From Bog-473 sp963791455 (GTDB taxonomy: Bacteria > Actinomycetota > Acidimicrobiia > Acidimicrobiales > RAAP-2), in assembly GCA_963791455.1 (NCBI GenBank), contig CAWBSM010000002.1:248001-312000 (forward strand): a stretch of DNA of 64,000 bases. Direction: 5' to 3'. The notes under the pieces are model-generated. The model had not been told where the DNA came from, searched no databases, and saw nothing but the letters and a program-made list of their open reading frames with translations. The position numbers were made by a program, and so were the translations under genes. How positions within the stretch are numbered: the stretch's first letter is position 1; every line of letters starts with the position of its first letter. Of this stretch, positions 42,320 to 50,348 are shown piece after piece.

Positions 42320-43627
42320 TTAAGAGCGGACGAGTCGGCGGGCGCGCTGGCCCACTTCGGCGCGGGCCCGATCCCCGTCGATCGCCGTGCACCGTCCCGC
42401 CTCCACCACCCGTCGGCCGCCGACCCACACGTCGGTCACCAGGTAGCCCGCGCCCGCCCAGACGAGGTGCCCCAGGAGCTCGGCGTGGGTGGCCGAGGGA
42501 GTGAAGCGGGCGTCGTCGGTGCGCAAGCGGATCACGTCGGCCGGGCGCCCCGCCTCCAGGGCGCCCACCGGGAGCCCGAGCGCCTCGCCGCCGCCGCGGG
42601 TGGCGAGGCGGAGGGCGGCGGCGGAGGTGACGGCGCCCGGGTCCCTGGCGGCGACGCGCGCCATCAGGGCCGCGAGCCGCATCTCGTCCCACAGGTGGAG
42701 ATCGTCGTTGGAGGCCGGGCCGTCGGTCCCCAGACCAACCCGCACGCCCCGGTCCAGCAGCGCCCGCAGCCGCGCCACGCCCGCGCCGAGCTTGCCGTTG
42801 GAGCCCGGGCAGTGGGCCACCGCCACGTCGTGAGCGACGATCAAGTCAAGCTCGGCCTCGTCCAGCCACACCGAGTGGGCGGCCAGCACCCGCCCGTCGA
42901 GCAGGCCCGCCTCGGCCAGAAGCGCCGGCGCGCTCATGCCGTAGCGCGCCTTCACCACGTCGCCCTCGGCCACCGTCTCGTTGAGGTGGATCTGTACCAG
43001 CGCGTGGCGCCGTTGCGCCTCGACGGCGACGGCCCGCAGGCCCTCCGGCGGCACGGTGTAGGCCGCGTGCGGGCCGAAGCCGAGATGCAGGCGGCCCTCG
43101 CGGCCTTCCATGGAGTCGTAGAGCCGGCACGCCTGCTCGAGCATGGTCTCCCAACGGTCCTCGGTGCCCGGACCCTCGGCGTCGAACACGGCGGGGGTGT
43201 ACATGGCCCTGATCCCCGAGTCCACGAGCGCCTCGGCGACCGGCCCCGGGTGGCGGTATTGCTCGCAGGTCGTCGTCGTGCCGTTCCCCAGCAGCTCCGT
43301 CGCGCCGAGCGCCATGCCCCAATAGACGTCCTCGTCGGTCAGGCGCGCCTCGCGCGGCCAGACGGACTCGCGCAACCAGCGGTCCAGGGGGAGCCCGTCG
43401 CCCGCGCTGCGCACCAGCGTCATCGGCGAGTGGCCGTGACAATTGACGAGTCCGGGCATGAGCAGGCCCCCGAGCTGGTGGGTCTCGGTCCCGACGGCGG
43501 GCGGCACCTGCCGGGGGTCGCCCACCCAGGAGACGAGGTCGCCCTCGATCTCCACCGCACCCGGCGCCAGCATCGTGTCGTCGTCATCGACGGTGAAGAC
43601 GGCGTCGGCCACCAGCCGAACCGTCAC
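42320..43627 (-). CDS. Amidohydrolase of the SAH/MTA deaminase (TRZ/ATZ) type
   Basis: 435 aa metal-dependent hydrolase. Metal ligands are in NCHGHSPM, the mid His is in VQIHLNETVAEG, another His in VLAAHSVWLDE, and the Asp in GLGTDGPASNDD. The pattern HGH...HLNET...TDG-ASN is that of adenosine-type and MTA/SAH deaminases. A purine nucleoside phosphorylase gene lies 2.7 kb away, so a nucleoside-salvage role is plausible but unproven. The GTG start overlaps the regulator gene stop (GTGA). Confidence 0.85.
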   Translation of the reverse strand: MTVRLVADAVFTVDDDDTMLAPGAVEIEGDLVSWVGDPRQVPPAVGTETHQLGGLLMPGLVNCHGHSPMTLVRSAGDGLPLDRWLRESVWPREARLTDEDVYWGMALGATELLGNGTTTTCEQYRHPGPVAEALVDSGIRAMYTPAVFDAEGPGTEDRWETMLEQACRLYDSMEGREGRLHLGFGPHAAYTVPPEGLRAVAVEAQRRHALVQIHLNETVAEGDVVKARYGMSAPALLAEAGLLDGRVLAAHSVWLDEAELDLIVAHDVAVAHCPGSNGKLGAGVARLRALLDRGVRVGLGTDGPASNDDLHLWDEMRLAALMARVAARDPGAVTSAAALRLATRGGGEALGLPVGALEAGRPADVIRLRTDDARFTPSATHAELLGHLVWAGAGYLVTDVWVGGRRVVEAGRCTAIDGDRARAEVGQRARRLVRS

Positions 43628-44322
43628 GGCGAGGCGACGAACAACCGGTCGGACAACGCGCGCGAGACCCGGAGGGCGCCGACGCCTCCTTCCACGGTCA
43701 CTTCCACGTTGCCGTCGGGGTCGCGGCGGCCTACCTCGGCCACGGCGCCTGGGATGAAGCCGCCCTCGTCGAGGAGCGTCAACGAGCCAAGATTGAGCTC
43801 GACTTCCTCGCTGATGCGCAGGAGGCGCACCCGCTCGCCCGCGCCGACCTCGGCCAGGGGACGGGTCGCCACCGGCAGTGACGGCGAGTGGGACCCCGGG
43901 ATCGGGTTGCCGTGGGGGCAGGTGGCGGGGTCGCCGAGGAGCTCGACCAGGCGCGCCTCGACGTCGTCGGAGATCACGTGCTCCCAGCGTCCCGCCTCAC
44001 GGTGCACCTTGGCCCACTCGAGCCCGATCACGTCGACCAGCAGGCGTTCCGCGAGGCGATGCTTGCGCACGACCTTCTCCGCCAGTGACCGGCCGCTCTC
44101 GGTCAGCGAGAGGCGCCGGCGGTCCCGGATCACGTACCCCTCCTCGATGAGGCGGTCGAGCATCTCGGAGACCGACGGAGCCGACCGGCCCAGTCGTTCG
44201 GCAATGCGGGCCTGAATGACCGGGACGCCCTCTTCGCCGAGCGCGAGGATCGTCTCGAGGTACTCCTCGACGGGAGGGTGGTACTCCTGAGGCGAATGGG
44301 GATGGGCCGCGTGCTCAGTCAT
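43624..44322 (-). CDS. DtxR/MntR-family metal-dependent transcriptional regulator
   Basis: 232 aa. An N-terminal winged helix (VEEYLETILALGEEGVPVIQ, then APSVSEMLDRLIEEGYV) is followed by the dimerisation and metal-site region with HRLAERLLVDVIGLEW and the ligand-bearing EAGRWEHVISDDVEARL. CPHGNPIPG follows, then a C-terminal SH3/FeoA-like domain. It senses Fe(II) or Mn(II). The ATG overlaps the amine-oxidase stop by 8 nt. Confidence 0.93.
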   Translation of the reverse strand: MTEHAAHPHSPQEYHPPVEEYLETILALGEEGVPVIQARIAERLGRSAPSVSEMLDRLIEEGYVIRDRRRLSLTESGRSLAEKVVRKHRLAERLLVDVIGLEWAKVHREAGRWEHVISDDVEARLVELLGDPATCPHGNPIPGSHSPSLPVATRPLAEVGAGERVRLLRISEEVELNLGSLTLLDEGGFIPGAVAEVGRRDPDGNVEVTVEGGVGALRVSRALSDRLFVASP

Positions 44323-46259
44323 GACAATGCTCGGCCGAGGGCGGCACGTCGAGCGCGGGGTTGCGGTCGAAGAAGCCGAACGGGACCAGCATGAAGCCGG
44401 TGGACTCGACCGGCATCACGGGCCAGTCCTCGGGCCGCGGGATGTGCGTCACACCGAAGGAGTGCCACAGCACGATGTCGGTGTCGACCACGGAGCGGTC
44501 CCGCGCGGTCCACGCCGGCAGCCCGGCGCCGCCCTGGTGCTGATTGGGGTAGTCGCCCGCCGCCCGCCGCTCCTCGGGGGCAAAGGGGGTGACCCACAGG
44601 TTGTAGGCCGCGAAGGCGGCGCGGCGCCCAATGCTCGACTGAGGGCCGGCCAACAACGTGGGTGTGGGTCCTGGCAACAGTTTGTAGGCCGTCGGCTGAC
44701 CCAAGCCGTTGCGCCGGCTGCGGTTGGTGATGCGCCACGTCCGCGACCGCGACGGATCGACGTTGCGTCGCGCCGCCAATTCGGTCTCGAGCAGTGTGGT
44801 CTCCGTCTCGAAGGCACTCCCCACGGGGTTCCCGTCCCCCGGCGGCGTCGGCACCGCGTCGACCTCGAACACGGCGTTGTGGGCGTCATCGATCTCGACG
44901 TCGAGCCGCACGTTGAAGAGGTGCTGGTGGACGGGCGCAGCCAAGCCGGGCGCCACCAGGCGCGCGTGCACACCGGGGTCAGCCCCGTCGACCCCCATGG
45001 TCGACATGATCCCGGTCAGCTTGACCTCGAGCTGCAAGGTGCCGTCGAGATAGAAGTACCAGTAGAACCCGTACTCGTAGTTGCCGACGGTGGCGATGGA
45101 GCTGATGACCAGGCGCCGGGACCGGCGCACCTCGGTGCGTCCCGACGTCATGTCGACGTGCTTCCAGAGGATGGAGTAATCCTCCTCGTGCACGCAGATG
45201 GCGTTGGGCCTGGTGTGCGGCTTGCACCGCTCGTCGGCAAAGACGTAGTCGAAGTAGTGGATCTCGCCGAGGCAGTCACACCCCTGGGTCAGCGAGTTGG
45301 CCATGCGGCCGAGACCCCACTCCCCAGCGTCGAAGGCACTCTTCCAAGAGTGCATGGGGCTCGGGTGCCCGTAGGGCACGACCATCTCGCTGACCGAGGC
45401 GCGGTAGACGATCGGCCGTACCCGCCCGCTGTCCTCGTAGCCGATGGTCGAGAGCACCAGTCCCTCCAACGGGTCCATGCCGACGCGCAGCGACCACTTC
45501 TGCCAGCGCACGAGGTTGCCCTCCACCTCGAAGCTCGGGCCATCGGGCTGGGTGATCTCCAGTGGCTTCAGGTCCGTGCGGAGCGGACCATTGTGCTCGG
45601 GGTAGTAACTCCCGGACGTGGGCGGGACGGGGATCGACCCGTCGTCGAGCACCTCGAGGACCTCGCCGCGTCCCATGTCGACGATGGCCAGCAACCCCTC
45701 AAGAGGGCGGGCGTAGCCGTTGTCGTCCGCAGCGGCGCGCAGGTAGGGGATGCACTTGGTGATGCGGCGCCCTTTCTCGTGCTCGAGCCCGAAGGTGCCG
45801 GCCGGCCAGGGGTCGACTTGGACGAGGGAATGGTCGCTGATGCCGCGCCGGTCGAGGGCGGCGTGCCAGGCCGCGCAGTCCTGCAGCGCGAGGAGGGCGG
45901 CATAGGCCTCCTCGAATTTGGAGCGGAGGGCGGACGTCGACGACGACCTCCCACCTCAGGACCTGGCCCCGCGTGACCGAGACGATCGCCTCGACCGCGT
46001 CGGCCTCCGGCCCCTGGAGGAGCACCATTCGCACCTGGCGGTCGAGGCGCGCCGCCGCCCCCGGTTCCCCGGCGTCGACCGCCCGCACCACATCCTTCGC
46101 GGGATCGCACAGGCCCACGTACGCGAACCGGAGCCCCTCGTTGGGCACCCCGGCCCGGCCGCTGTCGAAGACGATCTGGCGGGCCGCCTTCATCTCGTCT
46201 CCGCTCAAGGGGGAAAGGGGGTGCAGCGCCGGAGGGGCGGGGACGGCGGTGGTCGTCAC
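44315..46259 (-). pseudogene. Copper amine oxidase, split by a +1 frameshift
   Basis: The N-terminal frame (GTG 46259) carries HPLSPLSGDEMKAAR and VVSVTRGQ-like IVSVTRGQVLRWE. The rest lies in the next frame, open from 45955 to the stop at 44315, with LVQVDPWPAGTFG, the topaquinone site VGNYEYGFYW (NYEY), copper ligands HQHLFNVRLD, and the late His in GVTHIPRPEDWPVMP. The 1945 nt are one base more than 648 codons, so a single extra base at about 45925-45955 explains the split. Repaired, the protein would be 647 aa, normal for the family. All catalytic residues remain. Confidence 0.85.
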
Positions 46260-46265
46260 GACGCC

Positions 46266-46271
46266 ATGGTA
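46266..46271 (-). promoter_or_regulatory. -10-like TACCAT for the amine oxidase gene
   Basis: CC-TACCAT on the minus strand, with TACCAT at -12 to -7 from the GTG at 46259. It forms one arm of an inverted repeat with the divergent promoter. Confidence 0.5.
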
Positions 46272-46302
46272 GGTGGCGGACGCCCCGTGGTCGCCAGCCG
46301 CC

Positions 46303-46308
46303 TACCAT
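46303..46308 (+). promoter_or_regulatory. -10-like TACCAT for the purine nucleoside phosphorylase gene
   Basis: CC-TACCAT on the plus strand, with TACCAT ending 7 nt before the ATG at 46316. It is identical to the hexamer driving the divergent amine oxidase gene. Confidence 0.5.
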
Positions 46309-46315
46309 CCCCGCC

Positions 46316-47131
46316 ATGCATGATGCGGCCGAACTGGCAGCCCGGAGCGCTCGCGAGCTGGCTCGTCGCATCGAGACCGACCACCACGACGTGCTGGTGG
46401 TGCTGGGCAGCGGCCTCTCGGGAGCGGCCGAGATCCTCGGGGCGGGAGCGGACTCCCTGCCGCTCGACACGCTGCCGTCCTTCCCCCCCTATACGGCGAC
46501 GGGGCACCGAGCACTCGCCTGGTCAGTGCCGATGGCAGGGCGCCGGGTGCTGGTGTTCGGCGGCCGCTGTCACCTCTACGAGGGGATCGGGCCGGCCGAG
46601 GCCGTGCACCCGATCCGCACGGGTATCGCCGCCGGCTGCACCACGGTCATCCTCACCACGGCGGTCGGCGGCATCCGGGACGACCTCACCACCGGCTCCA
46701 TCGTGGTGGTTGCGGACCACCTCAACCTCACCGGGCAGAGTCCCCTCAGCGGCCCGACCTTCGTCGACATGGTGGACGCCTACGACCCGCGCTTGCGCGA
46801 GCTCGCGCTCGCCGCGCCGGACCCCGCCGGGGCGCTGCTCTCCCGCCGACCGGGCATCTACGCCCAGGTGGCGGGCCCGCAATTCGAGACACCGGCCGAG
46901 ATCCGGATGCTACGAACGGCTGGCGCGGACGTGGTCGGCATGTCCCTGGCGCTCGAGACCGTCGCCGCGCGGCACGGCGGGGCCAGGGTTCTCGGCCTGG
47001 CGTTGGTGACCAACGCCGCCGCCGCGGACTCGGCACCACTCCCCGAGCTCGCCGCCATCTCGACCGTGGGCGCGGCGGCAGCGCCGGCCGTGGCCGACAT
47101 CGTCCGCCACGTCATAGGCTCAGGCTCGTGA
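46316..47131 (+). CDS. Purine nucleoside phosphorylase
   Basis: 271 aa, trimeric class (PNP/MTAP). The phosphate-binding GSGLSGAAE is near 31-39, RCHLYEGIGPAEAVHPIR near 100, then LTTAVGGIRDDL, the signature AGPQFETPAEIRML and the purine-site ALVTNAAA. It probably cleaves inosine/guanosine. The end overlaps the VOC gene start (GTGA). Confidence 0.94.
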   Translation: MHDAAELAARSARELARRIETDHHDVLVVLGSGLSGAAEILGAGADSLPLDTLPSFPPYTATGHRALAWSVPMAGRRVLVFGGRCHLYEGIGPAEAVHPIRTGIAAGCTTVILTTAVGGIRDDLTTGSIVVVADHLNLTGQSPLSGPTFVDMVDAYDPRLRELALAAPDPAGALLSRRPGIYAQVAGPQFETPAEIRMLRTAGADVVGMSLALETVAARHGGARVLGLALVTNAAAADSAPLPELAAISTVGAAAAPAVADIVRHVIGSGS

Positions 47132-47506
47132 CCAACCCGGTGGCACCACGGGGTCTCGACCACGTGGCCCTCAACGTTCCCGACGTGCCCGGGGGCATTG
47201 CGTTCTACACCGAGACGCTCGGCCTGCGGCAGAACTTCACCCGGCCCGACTTCGGCTTCCCCGGCGCCTGGCTGGACACCGCGAACGGCCAGCAGGTGCA
47301 TCTCATCGAGGCGTCGGTGCCCCAGAACGTCGGCCAGCACTTCGCCCTCGTCTTCGACGATCTCGAGCGCGACCGTGGCGACGTTGCGGGAGCGGGGTCT
47401 GCGCGTCTCGGACCCGGTTCCCGTCGGCGAGACCGGTCGCCGGCAAGCCTTCACCAGTGACCCCTGGGGCAACGGCATCGAGTTGCACGAGCGACCGCTC
47501 GCCTGA
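47128..47506 (+). pseudogene. VOC/glyoxalase-family protein, split by a +1 frameshift
   Basis: From GTG 47128 the frame reads GLDHVALNVPDVPGGIAFY, LGLRQNF and GQHFALVFDDLE. The family pattern then continues in the +1 frame as VATLRERGLRVSDP and FTSDPWGNGIELHERP, stopping at 47506. The total of 379 nt is one base over 126 codons, so an extra base near 47361-47380 explains it. Metal-ligand positions (His12, Glu near 53, Glu near the end) are kept. The unrepaired product would be 110 aa with a scrambled end. Confidence 0.8.
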
Positions 47507-47530
47507 CGCTCCGGGTGACGGGCCGCGGCC

Positions 47531-48257
47531 ATGAGCACCCGGGCGACGGTTGACGCTCACTGGGACCAGGACGGATTCGCCGTGCTGCCCGCTTACCTGT
47601 CGGCCTCCGACCTACGGCTCGGCCTTTCGGAGCTCCGACTGCTGTTTCCCTCCGCCGAGGCGTGGGCCAAGTTCACGGGCGCCGCCGATTACGAGCAGGA
47701 GCTCCACCGCGACTACCTGAACCACACGGTCGTCGTCCCGAGCGACGACCCGCGTTTTCGCAACCTCGAGCTCTTCGTCTGGCTCAACGACGTGGACGAG
47801 GGGCTGGGGCCGACCCACCTCGGTGCACCGGGCCACCGACCTCAACGCGCCGGGTGGCGCCGGTTACACCCTCCACTGCAGCTTCCGGCCGGCCGGCGAC
47901 GAGTGGGTCGGTCGTCAGGGCTGGGGTGACCGCTCCTTCGAGCCCGCCTGGGATCCCTTCGTGCACCGGGCCACCCCGGATGAACTCGAGCTCTTCGGCT
48001 TCCCGCCTCCGGGGCATTCCTTTTGGAACCCCGTGACGCTGGACCGTCTCGCGGTCCGGTACCCCGGCCTCGACGTCGGGCCGTGGCGGGACCCGGTCGG
48101 CCGGCTCACCGGTGGCGGCTCGAGGGCGAGACGGCCCGCTCAGTCGATGACGATGCTGACGTGCTTGCGGCCGCGGCGCTGGCCGAACTTCACCCTGCCG
48201 CCGGCCTTCGCGAACAGTGTGTCGTCGCCCCCCCGGCCGACGTTGGCGCCCGGGTAG
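47531..48257 (+). pseudogene. Phytanoyl-CoA dioxygenase (PhyH)-like gene with deletions and a frame change
   Basis: The first frame gives DGFAVLPAYLSASDL, then SAEAWAKFTGAADYEQELHRDYLNH in sequence, and PSDDPRFRNLELFVWLNDV with GPTHL. The +1 frame then gives HRATDLNAPGGAGYTLHCSFRP and ATPDELELFGFPPPGHSFWN in part, up to DVGPW near 48086. From family memory, about 60 residues appear missing before SAEAW and about 40 between GPTHL and HRATD. The C-terminal frame stays open to 48257, across the end of rpmA, which a working gene would not need. Confidence 0.72.
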
Positions 48258-48391
48258 ACCTTCGTCCCCCGCTGCCGCACGATGATGGACCCGGCCGTCA
48301 CCGCGGCGCCGTCGAACCGCTTCACCCCGAGGCGCTGCGCGTTCGAGTCGCGGCCGTTGCGGGTCGACCCGCCGCCCTTGGTCTTCGACAT
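48140..48391 (-). CDS. rpmA: 50S ribosomal protein L27
   Basis: 83 aa, at the base of the peptidyl-transferase site. Typical sequence KTKGGGSTRNGRDSNAQRLGVKRFDG in order, then GSIIVRQRGTKVYPGANVGRG, ending VSIVID. It lacks the Firmicutes-type cleaved N-terminal extension. It lies 16 nt after rplU. obg is not next to it, unlike in most bacteria. Confidence 0.97.
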   Translation of the reverse strand: MSKTKGGGSTRNGRDSNAQRLGVKRFDGAAVTAGSIIVRQRGTKVYPGANVGRGGDDTLFAKAGGRVKFGQRRGRKHVSIVID

Positions 48392-48407
48392 GTCGGACTC
48401 CTCGGAC

Positions 48408-48722
48408 TTACCCTGCCGCCGTGATGGCGGTGATCTCCAGCGTGGCGTAGTGCTGGCGATGGCCCCACCGGCGACGCTGGTTGGACTTGGACTTGTAGGT
48501 CATCGCGTTGATCTTGGGCCCCAGCTCGGAGCCCACGACTTTGGCCGTGACGGTGGCACCGGCCAATTGCTCGGGCGTGGCCAGCACGGTGGAGCCGTCG
48601 ACCACCAGGACGGGCTCGAGGGACACCTCGGCGCCGACGGGCTGACCCAGCAGCTCAACGCGGACGCGTTGCCCCTCGGCCACGCGCTCCTGCTTCCCTC
48701 CGGACCTGATGACGGCGTACAT
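48408..48722 (-). CDS. rplU: 50S ribosomal protein L21
   Basis: 104 aa. N-terminal MYAVIRSGGKQERVAEGQRV, and C-terminal YKSKSNQRRRWGHRQHYATLEI-like signature ending in an I-x-x-I segment. It binds 23S rRNA. It starts 12 nt after the RNase E/G gene, the usual actinobacterial rne-rplU-rpmA order. Confidence 0.97.
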   Translation of the reverse strand: MYAVIRSGGKQERVAEGQRVRVELLGQPVGAEVSLEPVLVVDGSTVLATPEQLAGATVTAKVVGSELGPKINAMTYKSKSNQRRRWGHRQHYATLEITAITAAG

Positions 48723-48734
48723 GAAGCGGAGATG

Positions 48735-50348
48735 CTAGCGCAGGACCGAGTCGTCCAGGGTCACGCCCCGGCCTCCGCAGATGTTGCACTCGGTCGAGAG
48801 CGTCTCGATCAGTCCCTCCGAGACCCTCTTGCGGGTCATCTCGACGAGGCCCAATTCGGAGATGTCGAAGACCTGGGTCCGGGTCTTGTCCCGGGCCAAG
48901 GCGTTCCGCAGCGCGGCCGCCACCTTGTCCCGGTTCTCGCGGATCTCCATGTCGATGAAGTCGATGACGATGATGCCCCCGATGTCGCGGAGGCGCAGCT
49001 GACGGGCCACCTCCTCGGCCGCCTCCAAATTGTTGCGGAAGACGGTCTCTTCCAGGTTCGTCTTGCCCACGTTCTTTCCGGTGTTGACGTCGATCACGGT
49101 CAGTGCCTCCGTGCGCTCGATGATCAACGACCCACCCGAAGGCAGCCACACCTTGCGGTCGAGCGCCTTGTGGAGCTGCTCGTGCACGTGGTAGCGCTCG
49201 AAGATGGGCAACCCCTCCACCTCGGGGTCGTAGTACTCGACCCGGTCCGAGAGCTCGGGGCTGACGGCCCGCACGTAGTCGCGCACCTGCTCGAAGAGGG
49301 CCAGGTCGTCGATCACGACACCCCGGTACTCCGCGTTCAGCTCCTCGCGCAGGATCCGCACCGACAGCTCGGGCTCTCGATAGAGCAGGCCTGGGGCATC
49401 GGACCGCTTGGCCTCCGCTTCGATGGCGTTCCACTGCTCGAGCAACGACGTGACGTCGCGCTGGAGCTCGTCCGCCGTCACGCCCTCGGCGGCCGTGCGC
49501 ACGATCATGCCGTGGCCGGCCGGCTTCACCTCGTCGATGACCCGACGCAGGCGCCGGCGCTCGTTGTCCCCGAGGCGCTTGGAGATCCCGAAGGCGCTGG
49601 AGTTGGGCACCAGCACGGCGAAGCGCCCCGGCAGCGAAACCTCCTGGGTCAGCCGGGCGCCCTTGGCCCCGATGGGGTTCTTGGTCACCTGGCACAGGAT
49701 GACTTGGCCCGCCTTGAGCACGTCTTCGATCCGGGGCTGCTGTTGGGACTCCCCGCCCTCGATGTCGTCCTTGTCGTAGCGGACGTCGCCCCGGTACAAG
49801 ACGGCGTTCTTGGGGATGCCGATGTCGACGAACGCGGCCTCCATGCCGGGCAGGACGTTCTGCACCCGGCCCCGGTACACGTTGCCGTCGATCTGGTTGG
49901 TGTCGTCGGCCGCCCGGGACACGTAGTGCTCCACCAGCGTGCGACCCTCGAGCATGGCGATCTGGGTCATGTGGGGTTGCACGTGCACGCAGACCAGGTA
50001 GCGGCCCACCTGCTTGGAGCGCCGCTCCCGCCCCGAACGGCGCCGGGTGCGCGCCGGACTGGACCGCTCGTCGGCGCCCTCGCCGCGGGGCCCGGCGCCG
50101 TCACCGGCAGGCCCGGCCGGCCCGACCACGCCGGTCCCGGCCTCACCCGACCCGCTGGGATCGGGTCGCACCAGGGGCACCACCGGTGCGGGTGCCTTCG
50201 GGGGTGGCGCCACGACAGGCGCCGGCCGCGTGTCGCCGATCTTGGGTTTGCGCTGGGGCGCCGGGCGCGCCGCGTCGGGAGGGCTAGAGCCCCCCGCTGC
50301 CTCCGGGGGGCGACCCTCCGGGGTCTGGCTCATTTCCGTCTCGGACAT
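48735..50348 (-). CDS. rne: Ribonuclease E/G family endoribonuclease
   Basis: 537 aa. The first 120 residues are Pro/Gly/Arg-rich and disordered. The S1-containing catalytic core follows: HYVSRAADDTNQIDGNVYRG in part, then VLPGMEAAFVDIG. The metal Asp pair lies in LTVIDVNTGKNVG and GGIIVIDFIDM, and the zinc-link cysteines in STECNICGGRGV. The long C-terminal scaffold of enterobacterial RNase E is absent. The start overlaps the upstream gene by 65 nt; a later start inside the disordered region is possible. Confidence 0.93.
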   Translation of the reverse strand: MSETEMSQTPEGRPPEAAGGSSPPDAARPAPQRKPKIGDTRPAPVVAPPPKAPAPVVPLVRPDPSGSGEAGTGVVGPAGPAGDGAGPRGEGADERSSPARTRRRSGRERRSKQVGRYLVCVHVQPHMTQIAMLEGRTLVEHYVSRAADDTNQIDGNVYRGRVQNVLPGMEAAFVDIGIPKNAVLYRGDVRYDKDDIEGGESQQQPRIEDVLKAGQVILCQVTKNPIGAKGARLTQEVSLPGRFAVLVPNSSAFGISKRLGDNERRRLRRVIDEVKPAGHGMIVRTAAEGVTADELQRDVTSLLEQWNAIEAEAKRSDAPGLLYREPELSVRILREELNAEYRGVVIDDLALFEQVRDYVRAVSPELSDRVEYYDPEVEGLPIFERYHVHEQLHKALDRKVWLPSGGSLIIERTEALTVIDVNTGKNVGKTNLEETVFRNNLEAAEEVARQLRLRDIGGIIVIDFIDMEIRENRDKVAAALRNALARDKTRTQVFDISELGLVEMTRKRVSEGLIETLSTECNICGGRGVTLDDSVLR

